A stretch of DNA of 62,463 nucleotides, from contig JAJRQT010000063.1 in the NCBI GenBank assembly GCA_024280115.1, positions 1 through 62,463 on the forward strand. Reading direction: 5' to 3'. The notes under the pieces were generated by a model. It did not search any database, was not told where the DNA came from, and saw only the letters and a program-made list of their open reading frames with translations. Of the stretch, positions 18,613 to 26,689 are shown piece by piece. Positions within the stretch are counted from its first letter, which is position 1; each line of letters starts with the position of its first letter. The DNA is from Bacteroidota bacterium (lineage in GTDB: Bacteria > Bacteroidota > Bacteroidia > Cytophagales > Cyclobacteriaceae). A program made the translations under genes and the position numbers.

Positions 18613-19599
18613 CTATTTCGAAATCGGGATTTTATGCAGAATAGCTTCAATGATGTCCTGTGTCTTGACGCCATCTGCTTCTGCCTCATAATTGAGTATG
18701 ATTCTGTGATTGAGGACATCCTGGGCAATTTCTTTTATATCTTCCGGCAATACATACTCTCTTTCATCAAAAAACGCAACGGCTTTTGCAGCCAAATTGA
18801 GATTGATGGAAGCTCTTGGTGAAGCGCCATACATTATATATGCTGCTTCATCGACCAGTTTGTAGTCCTTCGGAGATCTGCTTGAAAACACCAGTTCGAT
18901 TATATATTTCTCCAGCGACTCAGAAATCTTTACGGAATTGATCTCATTTCGCAAATGAAAGATATCTTCTTTTGTAAGTATAGTCTCTACTTTAGCATCG
19001 AATGACATGTTGGACATTCTCCTCATAATCTCCAGCTCTTCATGTTTTTGCGGATAATCCACAAATACCTTCATCATAAATCTATCGACCTGCGCTTCCG
19101 GCAAAGGAAAGGTGCCCTCCTGCTCAACGGGATTTTGAGTAGCCATAACCAGGAACGGTTTATCGAGTTTAAAAGTTGTTTCGCCAATGGTTACCTGTCT
19201 TTCCTGCATGGCTTCAAGCAAAGCAGATTGAACCTTTGCCGGAGAACGGTTTATCTCGTCAGCCAAAATCATATTAGAAAAGATCGGCCCTTTTTTTACT
19301 TCGAACTCTGACTTCTGCTGATTGTAGATCATGGTACCAATCAAATCGGCTGGCAATAGATCCGGTGTAAATTGCAATCGCTGAAAATCAAGATGAAGTA
19401 CATCAGCCAGCGTATTTACCGTAAGAGTTTTGGCCAGTCCCGGTACACCTTCAAGAAGAATATGCCCTTGTGTTAAAAGACCGATCAACAAGCGGTTGAT
19501 CATATATTCCTGACCAACTACTACTTTACCCACCTCAGATACAACCTTTTTTATCTTTTGCTGATGTTCTTTTTTAATATCAATACTTCCCTGATCCAT
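18613..19599 (-). CDS. MoxR-family AAA+ ATPase
   Basis: 328 aa. Walker A GVPGLAKT at about 57, Walker B MILADEINR, sensor 1 ATQNPVEQEG, and the C-terminal AAA lid (SPRASINLNLAAKA). MoxR proteins act as chaperone-like ATPases with DUF58 and von Willebrand-factor proteins in metal insertion or envelope stress. The usual downstream DUF58/BatA genes are missing: the next gene on this strand is the lipoprotein, 460 bases away. It is therefore an orphan copy, or its partners are elsewhere. Confidence 0.92.
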   Translation of the reverse strand: MDQGSIDIKKEHQQKIKKVVSEVGKVVVGQEYMINRLLIGLLTQGHILLEGVPGLAKTLTVNTLADVLHLDFQRLQFTPDLLPADLIGTMIYNQQKSEFEVKKGPIFSNMILADEINRSPAKVQSALLEAMQERQVTIGETTFKLDKPFLVMATQNPVEQEGTFPLPEAQVDRFMMKVFVDYPQKHEELEIMRRMSNMSFDAKVETILTKEDIFHLRNEINSVKISESLEKYIIELVFSSRSPKDYKLVDEAAYIMYGASPRASINLNLAAKAVAFFDEREYVLPEDIKEIAQDVLNHRIILNYEAEADGVKTQDIIEAILHKIPISK

Positions 19600-19946
19600 A
19601 ATATTTCAGAATAATACTTATGCTCATTTTTTTCGCGGTACAAATTAAATAAAAACTGATGTAAAAAGTCGAGGTTAAATAAAATGATTTTGTGGATAGG
19701 CCCTATATGCATTTAACTTATGGAAAATAAACAGATATCCATCGGAGGATTAGGACAATCAGGTATAAAACAAATTAATAAAAAACATGGTCTATAGCTC
19801 ACAGACAATATAACAATCAAAATTTTTGGTCTGTGGGCCACAGACCGAGGTACGAAAAATTAAATTTTTCTAAACCCAATTGCCCTGCTCGGAATAGGTG
19901 ATGGATGATTGAAGCTACGAGAGCCAAGTTGTGAACCCAAAATATG
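19600..19946. other. Intergenic region with palindromes
   Basis: It contains the perfect palindrome GGTCTGTGGGCCACAGACC at 19828..19846, a related imperfect copy at 19789..19806, and a 17-bp palindrome GAAAAATTAAATTTTTC at 19854..19870. No coding frame. The spacing and symmetry could suit a dimeric regulator acting on the MoxR gene, or a structured 3' end of the gene at 19947. Confidence 0.5.
19789..19846. promoter_or_regulatory. Pair of related palindromes, operator-like
   Basis: GGTCTATAGCTCACAGAC (19789) and GGTCTGTGGGCCACAGACC (19828) share the half-site GGTCT/ACAGAC, with starts 39 bp apart. The second is fully symmetric. They lie about 200-250 bp upstream of the MoxR start. Operator function is inferred from symmetry only. 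Confidence 0.35.
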
Positions 19947-20492
19947 CTATTTGTTCAGAGGAAGAAATAAACCAAAAGAAATATCCGGGAAAAATGCCCC
20001 TTTTGTAATGATGCCACCTGCGTGAAGATTAATGATATATTTTGTGCCAATCGTTTTATTCCAAATTACTTCAGGTCCATATCCGGGTTGTATTTTACTA
20101 TCCTTTTCACTTTCAAACCACAATAGGTGATGATACCGGCACCCCAGTCCGATACCGGTCTTTCCAAGGAAAAAGCCACCACCTGCATTTATAGAATTTA
20201 CGACAACGGAAGATTGCACAGCGGCGGCAAGATAGAATCTGTTGATATCATCGGTTTGAACGATATAATCCAATTCTATACCAAGCACATAAACCAGTCC
20301 AACTTTAGCTCCAAGGTAAAAATTATGTTTTGTCTTTTTTAAATTTCCGTCTTCCTGATTATTTGAGGATTTTACAATATTTCCATTTGTGGGAATTGAG
20401 GCAAGGGTAGTATGATTTGAAAAAATATAAAGGAATGTAAAAAATACAATTAGAAACAATCTATATGAATACCTATAAAAATTAAGGGACAT
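19947..20492 (-). CDS. Exported beta-barrel-like protein, unknown
   Basis: 181 aa. N-terminal hydrophobic signal (about 10-30), a polar linker (PTNGNIVKSSNNQEDGNLKK), then alternating Gly/aromatic strands (FYLGAKVGLVYVLGIELDY, NAGGGFFLGKTGIGLGCRY, INLHAGGIITKGAFFPDISFGLFL) typical of a small outer-membrane beta-barrel. It ends FLPLNK, not the classic aromatic terminus. Single gene. Function cannot be assigned. Confidence 0.65.
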   Translation of the reverse strand: MSLNFYRYSYRLFLIVFFTFLYIFSNHTTLASIPTNGNIVKSSNNQEDGNLKKTKHNFYLGAKVGLVYVLGIELDYIVQTDDINRFYLAAAVQSSVVVNSINAGGGFFLGKTGIGLGCRYHHLLWFESEKDSKIQPGYGPEVIWNKTIGTKYIINLHAGGIITKGAFFPDISFGLFLPLNK

Positions 20493-20771
20493 GCTGATAA
20501 AAATTGCCGTGTTACAATTGCTAGTAACTATAAAATTAACAATTCGGGGACAATAGTTTATCTAATTTGATAAAAAATTGAATATAATAGAAAAGGAATT
20601 TTTAGTAAAAAAGAAGCATCCTTGCATTTCCGCATTACATCATTCTTACAATCTCACCTGTCGGTTGCAAACAAGTTTTTCCAATAAAAATCAGTAGAGC
20701 CAAAAGAGTAAAATAGCTTGAACATCATCGTGAAGCTCAAGCCTTTTTAAAGAAATGATTAACAAATTTGT

Positions 20772-21116
20772 TTATTCCTGTTTATCGTCTTTTAATTTCC
20801 TCGATATAAAAAAACCGGTGAGAAGTCCGATACCTCCACCTATGAATATCATTGCCGGGAAAGCCACTTCTTCTTTCATCCCATTTTGTGCGAATAAACT
20901 CGCCAGTAAAACACCGATTCCAATACCAATGGCCATCAAGGCAATATTTAATACGACTACACCAAATACGTTTTTACCGGGTCCGGACTTAAATAAGGTG
21001 GCGTCAGCACCTTTTTCAATTAATGCAAGACGTTCTTTATTTCTGGTGGTTAAAAAAACATAAACGACCGCAAACATTGATCCGAATACTATGAGGGGAA
21101 TTAATACTTCTTCCAT
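20772..21116 (-). CDS. DUF6249 small membrane protein, ECF-regulated
   Basis: 114 aa with three hydrophobic helices (about 5-23, 50-70, 83-104). The motif TTRNKERLALIEKGADATLF is characteristic of DUF6249, a family that in Bacteroidota sits beside ECF sigma factors. Divergent from the sigma gene, with an identical promoter architecture (TTGTAAC-N17-CGTC), so it is very likely a target of that sigma factor. Biochemical role unknown. Confidence 0.8.
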   Translation of the reverse strand: MEEVLIPLIVFGSMFAVVYVFLTTRNKERLALIEKGADATLFKSGPGKNVFGVVVLNIALMAIGIGIGVLLASLFAQNGMKEEVAFPAMIFIGGGIGLLTGFFISRKLKDDKQE

Positions 21117-21156
21117 TTTATTTAATTTTTAAGGTTTTATTTATTTCGAAACCTTT

Positions 21157-21184
21157 GACGCTGTCAATGAAGAATCGGTTACAA
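21157..21184 (-). promoter_or_regulatory. ECF sigma promoter for the DUF6249 gene
   Basis: Reading the minus strand: TTGTAAC (21184..21178), 17 bases, CGTC (21160..21157). This matches the AAC / CGTC pattern of ECF-group sigma promoters and has the same spacing as the site in front of the sigma gene. Its -10 lies about 40 bases before the start codon. Confidence 0.7.
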
Positions 21185-21357
21185 GTAATTTAAATAATCG
21201 ATATTGAATTTAAATCTAAGCAATGAGACATGGTTTTTAGGAAATGATACAATGCGCTAATGAATAAATGATAGCGTGGATCTTAGTAGGAAAAGACAAC
21301 TCAGAAGATTAATGTGGACATTTTTTAACTCCACCAAACCAAAATCTAAGTCATATT

Positions 21358-21388
21358 TTGTAACTTAAAAGAATAAGCGGGCGTCTAA
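21358..21388 (+). promoter_or_regulatory. ECF sigma autoregulatory promoter
   Basis: TTGTAAC at 21358..21364, 17 bases, CGTCTAA at 21382..21388. The ATG follows 7 bases later, so the 5' leader would be extremely short. It is the same element as the divergent one at 21157..21184. Confidence 0.65.
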
Positions 21389-21395
21389 TGACAAA

Positions 21396-21971
21396 ATGAA
21401 TTACCGGGAGGACAGCTTTTATATAAATAAGGTATTAAAGGGGAATCTGCCTTCTTTTGCGCTTTTGGTAGAAAAGCACAAAGGACTGGCATACACATTG
21501 GCGTTGCGCATAGCTAAAAATCATGAAGATGCCGAAGAAATCGCCCAGGATGCTTTTTTGAAAGCTTATAATTCTCTTGGTTCATTTAAGCAAGAATCCA
21601 AGTTTTCAACCTGGCTGTACAAAATAATTTATAATACCGCAATTTCCAGATTCAGGAAAAAGCATATTGAAAGTTATTCTGTGGAAGAATCTCCAATTGC
21701 AGATTCAATCCAAATAGCGGAAGAGGATGGCCTCAATATTTTGCACCACAAGGAACGCAAAAAAATAATATCAAAGGCCATTGGTAAACTGAAAGAAGAT
21801 GAAGGTGTCGCCATGACATTGTTTTATTTAAATGAAAACAGTATCAGGGAAATAGAAGAGATCACCGGGTTCACCAGTTCAAATATCAAAATTCTCTTGC
21901 ATAGAGGGAGAAAAAAAATTTTATTTGAATTGAAAAAGATATTAAAGGACGAAATCGTTGATATGTTATGA
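21396..21971 (+). CDS. ECF RNA polymerase sigma factor
   Basis: 191 aa. Region 2 (residues ~18-88: DAEEIAQDAFLKAYNSLGSFKQESKFSTWLYKIIYNTAISRFRKK) recognises the -10; region 4 (about 130-180, NENSIREIEEITGFTSSNIKILLHRGRKKI) is the -35 helix-turn-helix. Its stop overlaps the start of the next gene (ATGA), so sigma factor and membrane protein are made together. A TTGTAAC-N17-CGTC site directly upstream indicates autoregulation. Confidence 0.93.
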   Translation: MNYREDSFYINKVLKGNLPSFALLVEKHKGLAYTLALRIAKNHEDAEEIAQDAFLKAYNSLGSFKQESKFSTWLYKIIYNTAISRFRKKHIESYSVEESPIADSIQIAEEDGLNILHHKERKKIISKAIGKLKEDEGVAMTLFYLNENSIREIEEITGFTSSNIKILLHRGRKKILFELKKILKDEIVDML

Positions 21972-22387
21972 GTTCAAAAGAAATCAAGCGAGACACATAC
22001 ATAAAGTCAGTATTTGACGAAGGGGGAATCGAGCAGCCATCCGATGGATTTACGAATCAGATCATTAAAATTATAAAGTCTCAATCAGAGGAAAGTGTTT
22101 TCGTTTATAAACCGGTAATCAGTAAAAATGCATGGTTGATACTGGCATTTTTAGGAATTGCACTTTTTCTTCTCATATTCTTTCAGTCCTCAGGTCAGGG
22201 ACAAGGTTTAACCTTCTATGGATATAATTTAAATCTTGATATTCAAAAATTTACCGGGCTCTTTAAAGGTATTGCAATTTCATTCAAATTAACTCCAATA
22301 TTCAAAACATCGCTGATGGCCCTGGTGTTTTTCATATTCACCAATCTGTTGATCATAGAGATCAAAAGTAGGTCATTTTTTAAGTAA
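21968..22387 (+). CDS. Membrane protein, probable anti-sigma factor
   Basis: 139 aa. A ~50-residue cytoplasmic N-terminus containing a helical amphipathic stretch, then two transmembrane helices (about 54-72 and 114-131). It has no zinc-binding HxxxCxxC motif. Position (four-base overlap with the sigma gene) and topology are what one expects for an anti-sigma factor that holds the sigma at the membrane, but this is inference from context. The region between the helices is periplasmic and could sense envelope state. Confidence 0.7.
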   Translation: MSSKEIKRDTYIKSVFDEGGIEQPSDGFTNQIIKIIKSQSEESVFVYKPVISKNAWLILAFLGIALFLLIFFQSSGQGQGLTFYGYNLNLDIQKFTGLFKGIAISFKLTPIFKTSLMALVFFIFTNLLIIEIKSRSFFK

Positions 22388-22595
22388 TTCTATGCCTGTA
22401 TTGAAATAGTAAATACTTTTAAAGTAGCTATATTATTTCTGGACAAGCTTGAAAAACAGCCACTTTATGGGAAGCAGATTCTAACCTTTTTACCTCATGA
22501 AACATTGTTGTATCAGGTAATTGGCTGCTGATTTTTGATGAACACTTTTTGTTATTATTCCGTGAAGTTATTTTTCATATTCTGATCATAATTGA

Positions 22596-23516
22596 TCAGT
22601 CGTTTTCAAAAAGTGGTGTACTCATATACCGTTCCCCGGTGTCTGGCAGAATGGTCAAAACTGTTTTTCCACCGCCAGCTTTTTTTGCAACTTCAATTGC
22701 AGCCCAGAGACTGGCGCCTGATGAAATACCCGCAAGAATCCCCTCTTCACTGCAAAGTTGCCGTGACAGCTTGAAGGCATCTTCATTTTCCACAGTTATA
22801 ATTTCGTCAATAATATCCAGATTTAATATCTCAGGAATAAATCCTGCTCCGATTCCCTGGATTTTATGCGGTCCGGCATCTCCTTTGGATAGAAATGGTG
22901 AATCAGTCGGTTCTACTGCGATCACCTTAAGGTTCGGATATTTATCCTTCAAAACTTCACCGGCACCGGTGATGGTACCACCTGTGCCTACGCCTATTAC
23001 AAAGTAATCGAGTGTAGTTTCATTTAAATCGTCAATGATTTCTTGTGCGGTAGTATTTCGGTGCACTTCAGGGTTTGCCATGTTTTCGAATTGCTGAGGC
23101 ATGAAATAGTTAGTATTATTCGTAAGTTCCTGGGCTTCCATTACGGCCCCTACCATTCCCCTATCTCCTGGAGTTAAAATGAGTTTAGCTCCGAATTGTT
23201 TCAAAATCATCCGCCGTTCTACACTCATGGTATCCGGCATGGTGAATATAATCGGATAACCTTTCACGGCTGCAACAATAGCCAGTCCTATTCCGGTATT
23301 GCCAGAGGTTGGTTCAACAATCGTCATACCTGGTTTTAGCAATCCTTTTTTTTCCGCATCCTCAATCATGTTCCAAGCGATCCGGTCTTTTACTGATCCT
23401 CCTGGATTAAATGCTTCTAATTTCATGAGTATCCGGGCGAAGCCTTCCGGAGCGAGTTTGTTAAGTTGTACAAGAGGCGTGTTGCCAATTGTGTGAAGAA
23501 TGTTGTCAAGTATCAT
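22596..23516 (-). CDS. cysK: Cysteine synthase A (O-acetylserine sulfhydrylase)
   Basis: 306 aa, full length. PLP-dependent fold II: NPGGSVKDR carries the Schiff-base lysine, TSGNTG binds the substrate carboxylate, and GVGTGGTITGAGEVLK binds the PLP phosphate. It converts O-acetylserine and sulfide to cysteine and acetate. The C-terminus (ILPDTGERYMSTPLFEND) is standard. No serine acetyltransferase gene is adjacent. CysK versus CysM cannot be fully separated by eye, but the length and ERYMSTPLF ending favour CysK. Confidence 0.93.
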   Translation of the reverse strand: MILDNILHTIGNTPLVQLNKLAPEGFARILMKLEAFNPGGSVKDRIAWNMIEDAEKKGLLKPGMTIVEPTSGNTGIGLAIVAAVKGYPIIFTMPDTMSVERRMILKQFGAKLILTPGDRGMVGAVMEAQELTNNTNYFMPQQFENMANPEVHRNTTAQEIIDDLNETTLDYFVIGVGTGGTITGAGEVLKDKYPNLKVIAVEPTDSPFLSKGDAGPHKIQGIGAGFIPEILNLDIIDEIITVENEDAFKLSRQLCSEEGILAGISSGASLWAAIEVAKKAGGGKTVLTILPDTGERYMSTPLFEND

Positions 23517-23609
23517 CAGTCGTCTATTTGATTTTATAATAAATGTAAAACTAATGAAAATCTTTTTTCGAAAGGTCCGGTCGAAGTTTTTTTGAGTATT
23601 TGCTTTAAT

Positions 23610-24947
23610 TTAAATAATCTGTTTTTCTTCAAACGCCTCAATTCTTTGCAGGTATTCTTTTTCCTTTCTTTGCATTTCTTCCATATTTTGCCTCATCTCC
23701 TCTTCCTGTGTCCTGAGTTGCTCGGTTTGTAATTGTGATTGCTGCAACAATTTTTTAGTTTGAATATTCAAAGTAGAGGTAGCAACAAAGGATGAAATAT
23801 TTGCTCCAAGTTGTGTCAGAAAATCAATTTGATATGCTTCCAATTCGTGAAATAATGCAAATTCCATTACTCCGTCAATCCTGTTTTCCTCCATAATGGG
23901 TACAATGACGACAAACGTTGGAACAGCCTCACCGAGCCCGGAAGTAATTTTTAAGTATTCTGCCGGAACTTCTTTTAGTATGATGTATTCTTTTTCCAGA
24001 AAACACTGGCCGATAAGTCCCTGTCCTATTTCGACTTGCTTTGTCATGAATTTCTGGCGTTCATAAGCATAGCAGGCTTCGAGATTTAAATACTTTTTGT
24101 TAACATCTTCCTCCTTCAATAAATAAATACAACCCTGGTTTGCCTGAATATATTTAACGATGGCGGCAATTAATTTGCCAAATATTTCCTGGTCATTCGA
24201 TCGGTGTAGTAAGTCCCCAATCTTTGCAATTCCATTTGAAATCCAATTCTGTTTTTCTTCGATCAGTCGGGAAGCTTTTATTTCTTCCAGGTTGGCCTGA
24301 AGTTCAGATTGTTGCTGCTCCATTTCAGCATTCTTCTCATTGATATCACTCATCAATATTTCATTTTCTTTTTCAGAGGAAAAATTTTTGTGCTGCATGA
24401 AAAGCAAGCACAGTATTAAAATCATTACGCCAAAAGCGGAGGAAATCATGCTCATCCATACACTTCTGAATAGGCTGCTGTCCAATTCAATACTAAGTGC
24501 CTCATTCGCCCATGACTGAGTAAATAACAATAAATAGCAGGCAATCAATGAAATAATCAGAAGCGATTTCTCTCTGTAATCAATTAGTACCCACGGAATT
24601 ACAGTAAGCGAAAATTCAATTAGATACATAGAGGTGATATAATCTTCGCCTGGCTGAACAAGGAAAGCATGGTATAGATAAGCTAAAAGAATTAAAAGTG
24701 TTGATAGAATAAATCTGGAAACATTATATAATTCCAGGTAATTAAGTGCAATGGCAGTAAAAGAGAGGAGTATGCAAAAAACAGGATAAATGGTCAGCGG
24801 AGGGTAAAAGATGATCGAGAAAATTGCATAAAAAAGTCCAACAATGGCCATCAATAGGGCCACCTGATTTGATATCCTGATTTTATTTTTCAGATATGGT
24901 TTAATATTGTCAGAAACTCCGGCATTTAATAATATATTCATTCTCAC
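23610..24947 (-). CDS. Membrane GAF-domain protein with coiled coils, paralogue B
   Basis: 445 aa. Six predicted membrane helices (about 30-190), a coiled coil (NEILMSDINEKNAEMEQQQSELQ), a GAF domain (about 250-400, with GQGLIGQCFLEKEYI and TSGLGEA) and a second coiled coil rich in Q/E (QTEQLRTQEEEMRQNMEEM). No kinase, cyclase or methyl-acceptor output follows. It lies 26 bp behind a close paralogue with the same plan. It could pass a signal by dimerisation through the C-terminal coil. Confidence 0.85.
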   Translation of the reverse strand: MRMNILLNAGVSDNIKPYLKNKIRISNQVALLMAIVGLFYAIFSIIFYPPLTIYPVFCILLSFTAIALNYLELYNVSRFILSTLLILLAYLYHAFLVQPGEDYITSMYLIEFSLTVIPWVLIDYREKSLLIISLIACYLLLFTQSWANEALSIELDSSLFRSVWMSMISSAFGVMILILCLLFMQHKNFSSEKENEILMSDINEKNAEMEQQQSELQANLEEIKASRLIEEKQNWISNGIAKIGDLLHRSNDQEIFGKLIAAIVKYIQANQGCIYLLKEEDVNKKYLNLEACYAYERQKFMTKQVEIGQGLIGQCFLEKEYIILKEVPAEYLKITSGLGEAVPTFVVIVPIMEENRIDGVMEFALFHELEAYQIDFLTQLGANISSFVATSTLNIQTKKLLQQSQLQTEQLRTQEEEMRQNMEEMQRKEKEYLQRIEAFEEKQII

Positions 24948-24973
24948 CTTATTTTAACTGATAAAAAAATACT

Positions 24974-26365
24974 TTAAAAATCTACCTTTTCAACAGACTT
25001 TAAAGAGGCCAACTCGTGTTCCAATTTTTCAATTTGCTCTACGTATTCACTTTCCTTTCTATGAATTTCTTCCTGCGTAGCCTGCATTTCCTCCATATTT
25101 TGTCTCATCTCCTCCTCTTGCGCACGCAATTCTTCCGATTGTTGTTGAGATTGTTCCAGCAAATGTTTGGTTTTCAAATTTATACGGCTACTGGCAATGA
25201 ATGAAGCGAGTGTTTCTCCAAATTTTTCAATAAATTCTATTTCGTAATCCTTTAACTCTTTGAACGAGGCCAGTTCAATTACGCCTTCTACATTTTCGTC
25301 ATGAACCAGGGGGACAATAAGAATACATTTTGGATTAGAATCCCCAAGACCGGAGGTGATGTTGATATACGACTCCGGAACTTCTTTCAGATAAATTCTC
25401 TCTTTCTCAAGAAAACACTGCCCTACCAATCCCTGCCCAGGTTCTATTTTTTTATTTAAAAATTTATTCCTGTCAAATGCATAGCACGATTTTAACTCGA
25501 TGAATTTTTCATATTGTTCGTCTTCCTCAATTGTATAAATACCCGCCTGATTGATTTTCATAATATTTACAATGGAAGAAACGAGTCTTTGGAACAATTG
25601 CTCATTCATATCTCCGCGAAGCAATTCTCCAATTTCTGAAATTCCTTTGGCTATCCAGCTCCTTTTATCTTCAGCTTCTGTAGAGATTTTATTTTCTTCC
25701 GGAGTTTTTTTCAGCTGTATTTGCTGCGCTTCCATTTCTGTATTTCTATCCTGAATATCATGTAAGAGTTTTTTAATATTTTTCTCAGAATTTAAATTTT
25801 TCGCTTGCAGTAGATACATGCAATACAATAATGCAGCAATGGAAAAAAAATAGGTCGGAATGGTAAAAATATTCTCCCGGAACATTTCACTGCTCATTTC
25901 TGTATTGAGATACTCATTGAGCCACGGTTGAAATATGAATATTAAAAAGGTAATTGATAATGCGGATATCAATAGCAATCTTTCGCGTACATCAATATAA
26001 ATCCATGGCAGCATTGCAACAACAAACTGGCCAATATATATTGGAACTATCAGTGACTCCCCAGGTTGCACAATATATGCATGGTAAACAGCAACATCCA
26101 GGCTTATAACAAGATTTAAAATAAACCTTGATACATCCACAAGTTGCAAGTAATTCAGAAATAAAATAGCAGCACTTCCAAAAAATAGAAAAATGCAAAT
26201 ATCGATAAGTTGTGGTGCTAAATAAGCAGATATCGCACCATATATTACGCCGGTCATTAAGAAAATGAAGGCAATAACATTAGAGATTCTTACAGCGGCA
26301 ATTTTATAATCCGTCTTTAGCTCCTGAGTACCCAGGTTATGAATTTTATTAAATAATGGTATCAT
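24974..26365 (-). CDS. Membrane GAF-domain protein with coiled coils, paralogue A
   Basis: 463 aa, first of the tandem pair. Same order as its neighbour: six membrane helices, coiled coil, GAF domain (GQGLVGQCFLEKERI, TSGLGDSNP), C-terminal coil (QSEELRAQEEEMRQNMEEMQATQEEI), extended by about 20 residues. The two proteins align along their whole length, so they arose by local duplication. Shared short motifs (YHAYIVQPGE / YHAFLVQPGE in the membrane part) suggest the membrane domain itself is conserved for a reason. Confidence 0.85.
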   Translation of the reverse strand: MIPLFNKIHNLGTQELKTDYKIAAVRISNVIAFIFLMTGVIYGAISAYLAPQLIDICIFLFFGSAAILFLNYLQLVDVSRFILNLVISLDVAVYHAYIVQPGESLIVPIYIGQFVVAMLPWIYIDVRERLLLISALSITFLIFIFQPWLNEYLNTEMSSEMFRENIFTIPTYFFSIAALLYCMYLLQAKNLNSEKNIKKLLHDIQDRNTEMEAQQIQLKKTPEENKISTEAEDKRSWIAKGISEIGELLRGDMNEQLFQRLVSSIVNIMKINQAGIYTIEEDEQYEKFIELKSCYAFDRNKFLNKKIEPGQGLVGQCFLEKERIYLKEVPESYINITSGLGDSNPKCILIVPLVHDENVEGVIELASFKELKDYEIEFIEKFGETLASFIASSRINLKTKHLLEQSQQQSEELRAQEEEMRQNMEEMQATQEEIHRKESEYVEQIEKLEHELASLKSVEKVDF

Positions 26366-26689
26366 TCGGAATGGTTTAAATAAAAAGTAATTTATTGCAG
26401 GTCAGCCGGTCTGGGAACTAATAGATCTAAATTAGATTAAAACGAGACGAGAAAATTGCTAAACTGCCTGATAATCATACCTGTATGATTCAAATAGGAT
26501 TTTAAAATGAATTACCATTTTGATGGGCATAATAATCATTAAATGATGCATTCAACGGGTATCTGAAATTGATGAAATCGCTTAAACGGGTTCGCAAAAA
26601 ATAATAGAATAACAAGGAAAATCACCAGCTCAAAACCGGGGTTTAGGTTTTTACTGAATTAAATACGTGATTTTCCCGTTGTACCCTCT
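26366..26689. other. Intergenic region with a long hairpin
   Basis: No coding frame supported. It holds the hairpin at 26611..26682 and presumably the promoter of the GAF operon, which I cannot place. Confidence 0.4.
26611..26682 (-). terminator. Long hairpin downstream of the M23 peptidase gene
   Basis: AACAAGGAAAATCAC (26611..26625) pairs with GTGATTTTCCCGTTGT (26667..26682), with a 41-base loop. On the minus strand the stem is followed by a T-rich stretch (TATTCTATTATTTTTT), so it may terminate the M23 transcript. The large loop makes it atypical. Confidence 0.35.
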
